Of a stretch of DNA of 64,000 bases, positions 42,953 to 55,103 are shown piece by piece. Source of the stretch: Amorphophallus konjac (taxonomy: Eukaryota > Streptophyta > Magnoliopsida > Alismatales > Araceae); the NCBI GenBank assembly GCA_022559845.1, contig CM040117.1, positions 13,788,856 to 13,852,855 on the forward strand, given 5' to 3'. The notes beneath the pieces are model-generated. The model had not been told where the DNA came from, ran no database searches, and saw nothing but the letters and a program-made list of their open reading frames with translations. Position 1 is the first letter of the stretch; each line of letters opens with the position of its first letter. The position numbers and the translations under genes are program-made.

Positions 42953-45563
42953 ATGCACCGTGGGGATACGGCGGAAGAGCAGAGACTCGTAACGGCGTTT
43001 ACAGAGTTGGCGGAGATAACCGCGGAGGCGGTCCGACAGCTTCCCCTTCCTCCAGAGTCTTTGGAGTCTTGGGAGCCTTCCCCTTCAAGATCCTCTTCAG
43101 ATTTCATGAAGGACCATCGTCCGGAGGTCAAGGAGTTGGAGGGTGAGGCTGAGGCGAGGGCGATGGTGATACCGCCGGCTCCGAACTGTAGCGAGCTGGG
43201 GGAGGCGGAGGTGAAACGGCTGGAGCACTAGTTTTGCCTGCCCTATCAGTATTACTTCGCCGCGGCTACCCCAAACGAGACGAGCTTGGATTCTCATATG
43301 GGCCATTTCTGCTCCTTCCTTCTATCATGGAAGGGTGGATTCCGTCTTCTCTTTGATCCCTTTGTTCTTAAGCTTCTTGATTTCTTTCAGTTGGCTCCCA
43401 TACAGCTGGTAGCCAACTCTTGTCTTCTTCTCTCCGCTTTTTAAGATCCTCTGCCTCCAGTGCGGGGTTCCTCCTTCCTTGGACCTCTTTCATTATTTTT
43501 TTGAGTTGAAGGGGCATTCCTTGGCCGGGAAGGGCTTATATTTTATCCAAGCGAGGCGAAACAGGAGCTGTGTCTCCTTACCCGTGAAGGATTCTTATCA
43601 CAAGGGGTGGAAGACTCAATTCTTCTAGGTGGGGATTTTTTCGGTGGAGGAGTCTTGGAGGTGTCCCGTAATCCCTAACTTTCACCCGAACATTCCTCCG
43701 AGGCAAGATGAGTTCTCTCCGGATGTGGGGAGGTACGCGGCCATTCTGACGAAGCATCGCCAGTCTACGGAGGAGCTGGTGACCCCGGAGAACATCGAGC
43801 GATGCCTTCTCTAGCATCTATGGCCGGCAGGTACGGGCACCATGACTTAGCTTTCTTGTCAGATGATGAAGCCATTTTTCTTTTCCTAACCATATCTTCT
43901 TTTGCGCAGACGCCAGGCAGCCAGCTACGGAGGAGGACCTTGTGACCGAGCGATAAGTGATCGACCTAGGCGACGACTCGAGCCCGAGATAAGGGCAAGG
44001 GGGTGACCCGGGAGGGTTCTCCCAGGCCGCGGGGGTCCAAACGCAAGGATCCCGTGGAGGGGATGATACGGGACGCTGTGAAGTCTAAGAAGCGGGCCAA
44101 AAAGGCCAGGGGTGTCCTCACTGTCGAAGGTGGCTCTGGCTCGGTTCTCCCCTCTACAGAGCGTGATGGGGCCGACACTATTAGGCCGGCTCTCCCATCC
44201 ACTGAGCAAGAGGGGGCCGAGGAGGCCAGGGCCGTTTCTGCGGTTGGCGGCGGTGATGGCCCGTCTCTCCCCTCTGCTGGAGCCGAGGGGGCCAGGGCCG
44301 AAGCGGGCGACTCCAGGACTGCGGCTGAGACCGGAGATTCGAGCGAGGCAGGCGACGCACTGGGTGGCGACGCCCAGGCCTAGCTGGTCGAGGCCAGGGG
44401 GTGGCAAGGAGAGGCGACACAGCCCTAACCGATCGAGGCAAGAGGGGCGGACGAAGCAGCGGTTCAATCTTGGCCGACAGGAAGGGCTCCCGAGGGGATG
44501 CCGCTCGGAGGGGGTGCCCCTATGTTGGCGGCTCTGGAGAGGCTGGGCATACAGGGCCCTCCATACCAGAAATGTTGCAGCATAGCTGCAAAGGTGGTGA
44601 AGGGAGGAGACAGGCAACGCTCCCCACCCATGGCCCTTGAGATAGTTATGGAGGGTGGCCTGATCCTGGCCCAGATGGGGGCTTCTCTAGCTGAAGCCTA
44701 CGCTCAGTTGGAGTCAGGACGGGCGAACCTTGCCTGGACCCTTGGTGCGTCCGATGGGAAGGTAGCTCGGCTCACCGAGGAGCGTGACGGGCTTCGACGG
44801 GAGCTCTCCTTGGTGAGAGAGCTGATGAGGGTGAGCTAGGCGGAGGTCCGAACACTGACCGAACAACTGGCTCAGGCTCGCATGTCACTCGAGAGAAAGA
44901 GCAAGCTACTAGTGGAGGAGCGTGTGGCCCGCGCCGAGCAAGATGGCCAGTGGGAGGCTGAGCGCGCCGAGCTATTAGACCAAGCGGAGGAAGCCATGCG
45001 TCTTTGGCTGGAGGCCGAGGCTGATCGGGCCGAGGTGGAGAAGCAAGTGGTTGAGGCAGAGCGAAGGTTGGCCGAGGTGGAGTGGGATAAGGTCGAGCTT
45101 GCTAGTAGGGTGGGATCGGCCGGGGCGGAGGCACTCAAGCAATACAAATGCTCAGAGGCCTACCGGGTCGACCTTAAGGAGGCTACCCTCCCCTACTACG
45201 AGTTGGCACTTCGCCGGGGCATCCGCAAGGGGTTCGAGCAAGGCTACGGCTAGGCCGTCTTCTACGCGGAGGAGCAGGCACCCGGGACAATCAGTTTCTC
45301 GTCCGGGCAATGCTACGACTCGGATTCAGCGTCCTCCGATTCCTCTGGTTTGGCGTCAGGGGAAGAAGGAGACCAGGGGGACTCGTCTTCGTCCGAGGGG
45401 TCGCCAACTCCGGATGCCACGGGAGGGCGCACAACCGAAGCAGTTCCCACGCAGGTGGGGTCAGTGCCAGGGTCGGCCGTCGCCGAGGGTACCGGGGGCA
45501 GACCGTCCGAGCCTTCAACTTCCGAGCCTCAGGATGGGCCTGGGGCAAGATGTATCTATTTTC
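42953..45563 (+). pseudogene. 'Putative gypsy type transposon' (PF04195-like) protein gene, decayed
   Basis: Plant-specific retroelement-associated protein; role unknown. It starts at ATG 42953 (MHRGDTAEEQ). After a TAG at 43229 the frame reads FDPFVLKLLDFFQLAPIQLV (about 43350-43410). A shift in the T run at 43439 leads to FKILCLQCGVPPSLDLFHYF and GWKTQFF, the recurring hydrophobic pattern of this family. A stop at 43628 and others follow. A spliceable intron with GT-AG ends lies at 43831-43909. Low-complexity Gly/Ala/Glu sequence leads to a long coiled coil (about 44500-45240) ending in YYELALRRGIRKGFEQGY. Frame changes and stops throughout mark it as dead. The Ser/Gly-rich tail is cut by the LTR at 45564. 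Family assignment rests on motif memory, not a search. Confidence 0.65.
43831..43909 (+). other. Intron in the PF04195-like pseudogene
   Basis: GGCAG|GTACGG donor and TTTTGCGCAG acceptor; 79 bp with a T-rich 3' half. Some members of this family are spliced. Confidence 0.55.
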
Positions 45564-46953
45564 TGTTGTGACTCCTTTGTGTTGATGATGTTGACAATTA
45601 CTTTATTTCATTGGCAACACCTTGTTTTGATTGATTGGCAACTATTTATGTTTTGATGAAATTGCTCTTATCAGATTGTCTGTGTGTTCTATGCACTTTA
45701 CAGGTTTACACACTGCACACACACTCAATGTCTACACATTACACGTAGAGTCTATACACTGCTTTGTGTTGTGATTGTGCATCATTTAGAACACAAGTAT
45801 ATACATCCATGCACAGTCTGGACAGTAGTGGGTCGACCTCCTTCTTAGATGCGTCGACACCCCCAGATTTCCAAGTCTATACACTTTTCTTCATGCATAG
45901 CAAAGGCTATACAGTGCAGCTCATATAACTTTCATGTCTATGCATTGCATCGGTGCATTGCTTCCTTTGTGTATATACTGCATCAGTGCATCCATTAGGC
46001 ATACAGTCTATACACTAATGCATGTAAGGTACTGTCTGCACGATAATGTCTATACATTGCTACATTGCTCGCATAGGTAAAGTCTATACATTGGCTGTTG
46101 TCGTGCTGCATCAAACCAAGTCTATACATTGCAGCTCGCACATTCAGCAAGTCTATACAGTGTTTCAGGCTAAGTCTGTACAGCGTCCAGTGTCTAGTGT
46201 TTCAGGCTAAGTCTGTACAGTGTCTTATGCATTGGGCAAAGTCTGTACATTGCACTGTGGTGTTTGCATTCAAAGTCAATACATTGGACTGTAGCATGCA
46301 CGAAGCTAAGTCCATACATCAGTGAAGTCTGTACAGCGTCATGCATTGTTCTTCAAAGTCTATACACTGCACTGCAGATTGCTCGAGGTGAAGTCTGTAC
46401 ATCCATCATTGAACTTCAAAGTCTATACATTGGTGAAGTCTGCACATTCACTAGTTGAACCTTTATAGTCTATACATCGAGGTGAAGTCTGTACATCCAC
46501 CAGTCAACTTCGAAGTCTATACATTGGTAGCTTCACCTACGTTGCACTTGCAAGTCTATACATCGGTAGCTTTACCGACGTTGCACTCAAAGTCTATACA
46601 CTGATATCTTTACCGTCGTTTCCCTTGGCAAGTCTATACATCGCAGTTGAGTGGAAGTCTGTACAGCCATTGTGTTGCCAAAGTCTATACATTGTGAACG
46701 ATCAAGTCTGTACAGACTTTTCTTTGTTCAAGTCTGTACATCGTCCAGTTACCTTTGGCAAGTCTACACATTGTGAAAGTCTACACATTCAATTGCTTTG
46801 CTTTGCTCAAGTCTGTACAGCACTTTCCCTTGGCAAGTCTATACATTGTGGATGTCTATACACTCGATTGCCTTGCATGCATCAAGTCTGTACATAGTTT
46901 CCTTTGGCAAGTCTGTACATTGTTCATGAAGTCTGAACAACGAGCAAGTCTGT
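45564..46953 (+). repeat. SIRE-like LTR fragment (U3 only)
   Basis: Begins TGTTGTGACTCC then GTGTTGATGATG, like the other SIRE-like LTR starts. It holds about 35-40 AAGTCTRTACA copies (45700-46945), GTCGAC words near 45831 and 45853, and the palindrome AAGTCTGTACAGACTT near 46703. It is cut at 46953 by the minus-strand gypsy LTR. TATA and R-U5 are not in the window. Confidence 0.8.
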
Positions 46954-49009
46954 TGATGCGGGACGAGACCACGGACACGACAAGCTCGTGACTGCCCCTT
47001 AATGAGGGAAGCGTCGGACGTGCGCGGTTGAGAAACCGGTAATGAGCTAGGGTGATCGGCTCTCTCGTGTGCCCGGATCGGGTCACGGGACGGTGTCGCA
47101 CTCTCTCGCAGCAGCGGTAATGAATAGATAAAGTGAGCTAGATATCCCTACACATGCTCTCTAGCAGCGACATAAACAAGCATATATGAAATTAAGCAAA
47201 ATGCCAAGTAAGGAGTGAAGGCGATACCTCCACGCGCTCGGCGTGGGGACGACGGACCCGGCCGAAACCCGTACTCCCGGAACAATGATACACAATAATA
47301 CAGCAATACACGTCGCTGCCCACTCCACGCAGGGAGGTAAAGGGCTACACAATGGGGTCTGGGAGGACCGATTTCGGGTTGACGGGCGGCTTTCCGCGTA
47401 GCTTCGGCAGCGCCCGAACTAGTGACGGTGGGACCCAGGCGCTGTCCGGAGGGCCGTGTGGGACCCGGTGGCACCGCTTTAGTGGAGGATGCCCGGAGGA
47501 TTGCTCCTTGGGGTGGCGGCGCACTGGAACACCGGTCGGAGGTCGGGCGGCTCCGTTCGGCACCGGTCGGAGTAACCGGCCTCGGACCTGCACTTTCTGA
47601 TTTTCAGCGCGCGCTCGGACGGGAACGGACGCTATGATCAGCCCCGATGTCGGATCGACACGAAACTAGCGCCGTTGGAAAGCTGCTTCGAAGGTCTTCA
47701 ACCCAAGGTGATTTCAGAAAAATAATCAAGCCTGTACTTCTGATTGGCGAATTTTGAAGGTTGCTATTGTACAGTTCCTGAAATCTCAGGTTAGCAGAGA
47801 ACTTTCCTGTGGATTGCCTTTGACCGATATGAAGACCTCGGATTCAGACTTCTACTTGTTCATGAAAGTTGTAGGAAATCAAGTAAGGAAACCAGGAATA
47901 TTTTTAGATCTGGATTTGGAGGTGGTGGTGATTGTTTCTGATTTTGGAAGTGGAGGGTGGTCGGATCTGGGATCTGACTGAAAATACTGTAGCAGAGGAA
48001 GAACACGAATTTCTAAAAATAGATAGAATGATAATAAATTAAGAAAATTTTTGAATATAGGGGGTGATGGATAGAACTCCCAGTAAAATTGGGAGGGTTT
48101 GGACAAATCAAAAAGATGGTCGGAGGGGGAGAACTCAGAGGTTCTATCACTGTAGATAGAAACCTGGCAGATCTGGGATGACAGGTTGGACGAAAATGTA
48201 AAAATACTAAACGGTGGATTTTGGGCGTGAAAATTTAGGTGGCACTTGGGATGCAAGGGTAGAACACACCATAAAAATTGTAGCTTGAGATCTTCACGTG
48301 GTGGAGAGCAGATATTCGGACAAGAAGCCTCTATCTAGGATGGACAGAACACCGAAGGCGGCTCCGTGGCGGCGTGATGGCGGCACGAACGGCGGCGGCA
48401 GCGGCACCGATGATCACCGGAGGTGGGGGGAAGGATATATCACTCTAGAATGGGGGTTGGGGATGAAGAAACCAGGGGGAGAGAGAGGAGAGGTCAAAAT
48501 TCTCCAAGAGAGGGGTTCTTGCACAATGATTTTTTCACTTTCATTAATATTCAAATGGAAAATACAAGTATTTATATGCCTCCAATCTAATCCAATCTCT
48601 ACCATTGGATCTAGGGATGGGGAATGAATGGCCTAGATTAAATTTGACCAACACACACAAAAAAAATAAAATAACCCAAGTGGGAGACAAGCTTGACATG
48701 GTAGGTAGCCTACCTTAGACTTTTTACTCCCTTTGTCTACCCATGTGGCATTTGACATTCAACCCTTCTAGATGGCCACCTAGGATGGTTGACCAGCCCC
48801 ACATAGGTGACATGGACCAATGGGAAAGGGCTGAGGGCCCCCTTGCTGGTCCTACTATATAATTGCATAAAAACCCACACAATCCATGGGAATGACGCAT
48901 TGGCTTATAAAGCCGTACAATTGCGCATATACTTTCCCAAGGATATAACACAAATTAAAAGGACATAAATGCAAAAGTAAATGTACATGCTCGGCGTCGA
49001 TTCCCATCA
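46954..49009 (-). repeat. 3' LTR of the minus-strand gypsy element
   Basis: On the minus strand TGATGGGAATCGACG...TCCCGCATCA, 2056 bp. A TTTATAAG box lies near 48903-48910. It matches 51357-52978 closely over its first 1.6 kb (plus coordinates). Confidence 0.9.
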
Positions 49010-49479
49010 ACTCTCCCCGGGTGGGAGGAACTCGACCCCGTCGAGTAGGGGTATGGATGCTCGAGTATTCCGACGGATCCGTCACCGTGCCAAGTAGCGC
49101 GGGTACGCTCCACTCCAAGTGATCGTCACCTGCTCATTCCATATATACTCGATATGCGCAAGCTGCCATGGGCTAGTGGAGGACACTCCGGGTGGGGCAC
49201 TCTCAAAGGGGGAGGTGGCGGCTCGAAGACTCACTAGGAATCACCGCTGAGTCCCTGTAGGTGACTAGATCCGGGTGTAGATATAGAACCGATCCCATAC
49301 TCATCGAATGAGTCCACTCGCCTCTTACTCATAAGAGAACGACAACGAGCTTGCACAAGACACATGCAGACAAATAAACGACACACAAACCATGCAAACA
49401 AACCATACAAAGCAAACCACACAAGGAAAACACACCGACTCATATATGACCCTAGACTAAGGTGGTGACATCAAGCCCA
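49010..49479 (-). other. PPT and short 3' region where pol would be expected
   Basis: Minus strand CCGGGGAGAGT abuts the LTR at 49010-49020. The rest (49021-49479) has no pol motif, only a short hydrophobic ORF that I do not support as a gene. Confidence 0.65.
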
Positions 49480-51075
49480 CTAACTGGCGGCATCCTGGGC
49501 GACGGGTGAGCCGCCCAGCTCTCCCCCCAAGGCATAGTACTCATCGGCTAGTGCTTGGTCGGCCTCATAATCGACACACTCAAGCTCAGGAGGTAAGGTA
49601 TCTCCAACCCCTAGGGCTAGGGTGGCACGGGCGGGGCATTCATTGGCAATGTGGCCAAACCCGTGACAGTGGAAACATTGCACTCGCGACCTACTACTCT
49701 CTCCGATAAGAGGGGCCTTACCCTTATCCTCCCGACGGGTAGGGGGCGTAGGTAGCAAGGGTGGAGGTGTAGGCGCCGCGGGCAACAGCGGGGGAAGTGT
49801 CGGGGCCAAGGGACGGGCCATGTGTGCTGGGGGGCGGGCAACGGGTGCCGGTGGATGGAGTGGAGGTAGATCCCGTGGTGGGGGAGGTCGAGGTCTAGGA
49901 GCTAAGTGCTCCTGACGGGCGGGCTCCTGAGGACGAGCCATGGGTCCCCTCGGGTATGAACCTAAAGAGCCACGGGAATCACTACAGGGAGGAGCGGGAC
50001 TCCACCGAGGAATAGACTCGAACTCTCCCTCTAATTGCTCCATCTCGAGAGCAACTTGATATGTATCCTCCAACTTGTCCACCTTGCGGCGGAGAAGCTC
50101 ATACCGTAGGTGCGGGCGTAGACCACGCCGAAACCGAGAGACGGTAAGGGAATCCTCCTCTGTGGCATCACATCGCAAGTAGTATTCATCAAATTCGGCG
50201 ATGTAATCAGAGACGGACCGGTCTCCTTGAGTGAGACTTTGCCACCTCTCTATAAGACGCTGGCGGTAGGAGGTAGGGAGGTACTTCTTCCTAAGCTTCT
50301 CCCTCATATCGGTCCATGTATCGATCGGGGGTTCTTGACGACGAAACAATAGGTTCTCCATGTTCCTCCAATAGGTTTGTGCTTGGCCTAAAAGTTTCAT
50401 CCTGGCGTACTTGACTTTTCGTTGGTCTGACATCTCGAACCACTCAAAATATCGGTCCATACCAGCCTCCCAATCAAGATAGACCTTTGGGTCCAAGGAC
50501 CCGTCAAAGGTGGGAGGGTCGGCCCGAACGGTTCGAATGGCCCGTTCATCCATATCTTGGTCGTGGGTACGCCGTGTAGGGCGGTAATCACGACCATGCC
50601 CCCGATGCTCATTTTCGGACTCATAGTCATGCACCTCGGGGACTTCGTGCCTCCTATTAGCTATCCCTTGAACCCTTGGAGTCACGGGTTGTTGACCCGG
50701 CTCTGGTTGACCTTGTGTAGGTGGGACGGGTGCTTGGACTGGGGCAATCGGTGGTGCCTCGGCTGGACCTCTCTCTAGTGCGGCAACTCTCTCGACCAAT
50801 CCTTGAACGGACTGGTTCGACCCAGCGGCCCTATCCTCTACGGCTTTCATCCTCTCTTCTAGGCGGGTGCCTAGACCATTCACTCGGGTACTCGCTCCTT
50901 CCATCCTATCCACTCGAGTACTTAACTCATCCATGCGCTCACTCAACCCATCCATTTTCCCCACAAGAGTTCGGAACAATGTGGCCACTTCATCGGAACT
51001 ATAGACTCGGGATTCCGCCATAGGTGGTGGTGGGGGTGAGTATTGAGTACCTCGACGAGTGGGCATGCAAGACAC
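49480..51075 (-). CDS. Ty3-gypsy gag protein, intact ORF
   Basis: Structural capsid/nucleocapsid precursor, 531 codons without a break. The likely start is the Met of MAESRVYSSDE (51021); 51075 is an upstream in-frame ATG. The N-terminal third is a coiled coil (LSERMDELSTRVDRMEG). The retrotransposon gag domain follows: PPTFDGSLDPKVYLDWEAGM, then KYARMKLLGQAQTYW, then LRKKYLPTSYRQRL, then SVSDYIAEFDEYYLRC and FRRGLRPHLRYEL. After a Pro-rich linker comes one CX2CX4HX4C knuckle (CFHCHGFGHIANEC, about 49638-49679). The stop is at 49480. In autonomous relatives the protease would follow directly; here it is absent. The intact ORF with no pol suggests that the protein, or its RNA, is still useful for trans-mobilisation. 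Confidence 0.93.
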   Translation of the reverse strand: MSCMPTRRGTQYSPPPPPMAESRVYSSDEVATLFRTLVGKMDGLSERMDELSTRVDRMEGASTRVNGLGTRLEERMKAVEDRAAGSNQSVQGLVERVAALERGPAEAPPIAPVQAPVPPTQGQPEPGQQPVTPRVQGIANRRHEVPEVHDYESENEHRGHGRDYRPTRRTHDQDMDERAIRTVRADPPTFDGSLDPKVYLDWEAGMDRYFEWFEMSDQRKVKYARMKLLGQAQTYWRNMENLLFRRQEPPIDTWTDMREKLRKKYLPTSYRQRLIERWQSLTQGDRSVSDYIAEFDEYYLRCDATEEDSLTVSRFRRGLRPHLRYELLRRKVDKLEDTYQVALEMEQLEGEFESIPRWSPAPPCSDSRGSLGSYPRGPMARPQEPARQEHLAPRPRPPPPRDLPPLHPPAPVARPPAHMARPLAPTLPPLLPAAPTPPPLLPTPPTRREDKGKAPLIGESSRSRVQCFHCHGFGHIANECPARATLALGVGDTLPPELECVDYEADQALADEYYALGGELGGSPVAQDAAS

Positions 51076-51341
51076 GGAGTAGGAGACACCGACTAAGGCA
51101 AATGCACACTACAAGATGATGCACCTAGATGTAACCAAAACTTGGCACGTGGCGGAGTTAATCGATCCGAAGATCACTCGCGCAAGTGTGCGGCCTTCCC
51201 GATAGGCGTAGCCTAACGTTCGGATAACACCTTTTAATATACCGACTAATGGTATGCAAATGGAACTCTTAAGACCGACTTAGACACTTAGACTTAAATG
51301 ACACTCTTTTTTTTTGTTTTGGACACCCTAGACTCAAACTC

Positions 51342-51353
51342 GCTCTGATACCA
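51342..51353 (-). other. Primer-binding site of the minus-strand gypsy element
   Basis: Minus strand TGGTATCAGAGC, 3 bp after the LTR end at 51357. The leader 51076-51341 is otherwise non-coding. Confidence 0.93.
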
Positions 51354-51356
51354 AAT

Positions 51357-52978
51357 TGATGCGGGACGAGACCACGGACACGACAAGCTCGTGATTGCCC
51401 CTTAACGAGGGAAGCGTCGGACGTGCGTGGTTGAGAAACCGGCAATGAGCTAGGGTGATCGGCTCTCTCGTGTGCCCGGATCGGGTCACGGGATGGTGTC
51501 GCACTCTCTCGCAGCAGCGGTAATGAATAGATAAAGCGAGCTAGATATCCCTACACATGCTCTCTAGCAACGGCATAAATAAGCATATATGAAATTAAGC
51601 AAAATGCCAAGTAAGGAGTGAAGGCGATACCTCCACGTGCTCGGCGTGGGGACGACGGACCCGGCCGAAACCCGTACTCCCGGAACAATGATACACAATA
51701 ATACAGCAATACACGTCGCTGCCCACTCCACGCAGGGAGGTAAAGGGCTACACAATGGGGTCTGGGAGGACCGATTTTGGGTTGACGGGCGGCTTTCCGC
51801 ATAGCTTCGACAGCGCCCGAACTAGTGACGGTGGGACCCACGCGCTGTCCGGAGGGGCCGTGTGGGACCCGGTGGCACCGCTATAGTGGTGGATGCCCGG
51901 AGGATTGCTCCTTGGGGTGGCGGCGCACTGGAACGCCGGTCGGAGGTCGGGCGGCTCCGTTCGGCACCGGTCGGAGTAACCGGCCTCGGACCTGCACTTT
52001 CTGATTTTCAGCGCGCGCTCGGATGGGAACGGACGCTGTGATCAGCCCCGATGTCGGATCGACACGAAAACAGCGCCGTTGGAAAGCTGCTTCGAAGGTC
52101 TTCAACCCAAGGTGATTTCAGAAAAATAATCAAGCCTGTACTTCTGATTGACGAATTTTGAAGGTTGCTGTTGTACAGTTCCTGAAATCTCAGGTCAGCA
52201 GAGAACTTTCTTGTGGATTGCCTTTGACCGATATGAAGATCTCGGATTCAGACTTTGACTTGTTCATGAAAGTTGTAGGAAATCAAGTAAGCAAACCAGG
52301 ACTATTTTTGGATCTGGATTTGGAGGTGGTGGTGATTGTTTCTGATTTTGGAAGTGGAGGGTGGTCGGATCTGGGATCTGACTGAAAACACTGTAGCATA
52401 GAAAGAACACGAATTTCTAAAAATAGATAAAAGGTTGATAATAAATTAGGAAAATTTTTGGATATAGGGGGTGATGGACAGAACTCCCAGTAAAATTGGG
52501 AGGGTTTGGACAAATCAAAAAGATGGTCGGAGGGGGAGAACTCAGAGGTTCTATCACTGTAGACAGAAACCTGGCAGATCTGGGATGACAGGTTGGATGA
52601 AAATGTAAAAATACTAAACGGTGGATTTTGGGCGTGAAAATGTAGGTGGCACTTGGGATGCAAGGTTAGAACACACCATAAAAATTGCAGCCTGAGATCT
52701 TCACGTGGTGGAGAGCAGATATTTGGATAATAAGCCTCTATCTAGGATGGACAGAACACCGAAGGCGGCTCCGCGGCGGCGTGATGGCGGCACGAACGGC
52801 GGCGGCGGCGGCACCGATGATCACCGGAGGTGGGGGGAAGGATATATCACTCTAGAATGGGGGTTGGGGATGAAGAAATTAGGGGGAGAGAGAGGAGAGG
52901 TCGAAATTCTCCAAGAGAGGGGTTCTTGCACAATGATTTTTTCACTTTCATTAATATTCAAATGGAAAATACAAGTAT
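51357..52978 (-). repeat. 5' LTR (partial) of the minus-strand gypsy element
   Basis: Corresponds to 46954-48572. The remaining ~437 bp (counterpart of 48573-49009) are displaced by the insertion at 52979 and not found in the window. Confidence 0.92.
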
Positions 52979-54032
52979 TGTTGTGTATGTGATTTTGATG
53001 ATTACAAAATGCCTTTGTTGCTTAGCCTTGTGCGTGAATGCTCTTCACTTGAATTGGTTGTGAAAATGATCATAAACTATTTCTATTGGGATAACATCAT
53101 GTGGATGCATTGTAATTCTACAAGGCTTATCATCATGTCAATGCATCTATGACTCTTTGAGGTTCATACGTGCTTTGAGGTTATCACATTACATATACAA
53201 TCCATCTACACTTGGTGCGGTTGCTCTATCTTCAATGTGAAAGGCCTTTGTGAAAATCACACTCGAGCATCATGTCATATTAAGCATCATGTCATATTAA
53301 GCATCATGTCTTATTGAGCCTCATAGTATGAATGTGGACTTTGGTAATGCTAAATGAATGATTGAGATGCAAATATCATTGCTTGCCCCCAAGGTAATGA
53401 TGTGTGGTTTGAAAGCTTGGATGATGATCAAATTGAATGTGACTCAATATTGTTCTATGTGGCTTGGCTCCTTACTCTTTGAATTCCACATGCATACCAT
53501 CAGTCAATGGAGAATGAGATTTTGAATTTCATGACTATGTGTATGAATGATTCAACCAATCAACAAGAAATGTGAATTCAGGTAAAACAATGAGGTAAGT
53601 GTTGTTATGTGGATTTAAATGGATATCTCGTTCATCATTCACTCTTGGAATAGGTTCAACGAAGCAATTTATTGTGAACATGGTCATAGTGTTAATGCTT
53701 GATGTAAAGATCTTAATTGTCAACTAACACCTTGATTTATCATGTTTTTTAGGATGAAAAATCATGGTTGATCTTCATGGGATTATGGTAACATTTAATC
53801 AATTATTTCCCTTTGATTTGATGGAGGTTTTAGTTGTTTTTCAAACTCAAACTGTCTTACAGTCTTCACCATTTTCAATCCAACCATTGGATTTCTCCTC
53901 TAAAATTTTATGTTGTAGCCTTGGGAGTCCTCTTTCCAACGCTTCCAGTCTCGCTTCGATCGGAGTTCGGACCTAGGAGAATTAATTCCTGCCGCCGAAG
54001 CGCGCAGAGCTGTTTTGGTGTACCCTGCCTGA

Positions 54033-54268
54033 AAGGGTCGACCCTTGGGGTCGACCCCCACTGAAAGGGTCGACCCATGGGGTCGCCCCTTTAAACCTGG
54101 CTCTTTTTTTGGCCCCGATAGCAACCTAGTTGCCAAGGGTCGACCCCAGGGGTCGACCCCCACTGAAAGGGTCGACCCCAAGGGTCGACCCCTGTAACAG
54201 AGGGCCTCTTTTTGTGTATTCCAACAACCTGGTTGCCGAGGGTCGACCCCAAGGGTCGACCCCTTCCG
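54033..54268 (+). repeat. U3 array of GGGTCGACCC palindromes
   Basis: Nine GGGTCGACC words plus one degenerate copy, in pairs about 14-15 bp apart, separated by CACTGAAA and other spacers. The 3' LTR copy (61195-61412) lacks one unit next to CTTCCGG. Confidence 0.85.
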
Positions 54269-54408
54269 GACGGGACTTACGAAAGTGTTTAAAACTCATC
54301 CTAAACCCCTTGAAACTTTACCAAAACACCCCCCAATGGTTCCTAATCATACTAGGGTGTTTCTAACATGTGTGAGGAGGGTTTTATGTGTCTTTTGGGC
54401 TCTCTAAG

Positions 54409-54422
54409 TTATATATATATAT
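54409..54422 (+). promoter_or_regulatory. TATA box of the gag-only Copia LTR
   Basis: TTATATATATATAT; repeated at about 61557-61570. Confidence 0.6.
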
Positions 54423-54857
54423 GAGCTACGAGATTCACAAGGTATTAACCCTAATCAAAGTGTGTTCTTCCTTGTAGGAGAAGAAAGGGCTGAAAGGGTG
54501 GAGAAGCTCCAGAGGTCTTCAACAGCAGATCTGATCTACTTCCCTTGTGATTTGGAGCTCGTGATAGAAGAAGAAAAGAAGCGGTTCGAGGAGAAGAACA
54601 AGAGGATGCCAAAATCGTATTCATCTGACTACGAACTGAGAAGAGCCAGATTATTCTAAAGAGGGGGAGCTTTACATTTCAGTTTTGTTGTGTGGTTTAG
54701 TGTTTAGAAATTGTTCTGGGTTGATTGTATGCATATCTGATTTCCACATAAATTCCTAAACGATTTTCTTGTGTGGGTGTTCAGAGAAAGGGGTCTCCGA
54801 GTGTGTGTGTGGTCTGTTGTGTTTCGATTGGTGCGGAGTATATCTGCGTGTGTTGTT

Positions 54858-55103
54858 GAGAGTTTTCTCCCGTGTGGTTGTGTAGGCATTGTCCTACGTG
54901 TGTGTGGACAGAGTTGTGTCTCCGTGTGAAGTATACAGTTCGGGGTGTGTTCCCCAACGTGTGTGTGTGTGTGCTGCTGTGGCAGTAGTTTGAGGCGACG
55001 CCTCATGTGTGGTTTGCTGCGAAAGCAGCGTGTGTGTGTTGGGGTTCTTCCCCGTGTTGCTACACTTTGTAGCGTGTAGTGAAGCCTCACCGGATTGGTG
55101 AGG
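54858..55103 (+). other. R-U5 hairpin array with GTGTGTG spacers
   Basis: Stems in series: GAGA/TCTC (54858-54869), GTAGG/CCTAC (54882-54897), GGGG/CCCC (54942-54955), CTGC/GCAG (54974-54985) and TGAGGC/GCCTCA (54991-55005). Then GCTGC-GAAA-GCAGC (55016-55029, a GNRA-type loop), GGGG/CCCC (55041-55053), GCTAC/GTAGC (55059-55073) and CCTCACC/GGTGAGG (55085-55103). Most are separated by GTGTGTG. Confidence 0.85.

Larger units (their letters stand above)
46954..52978 (-). mobile_element. Gag-only Ty3-gypsy element (minus strand), 5' LTR cut by a later insertion
   Basis: Minus-strand order: 5' LTR (52978-51357, its U3 start displaced by the insertion at 52979), PBS (51353-51342), leader, gag (51075-49480), 470 bp of non-coding sequence, PPT, 3' LTR (49009-46954). 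Pol is absent: only 470 bp separate gag from the 3' LTR. The insertion lies in a SIRE-like LTR. The TSD cannot be checked because the right end is missing. Confidence 0.9.
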
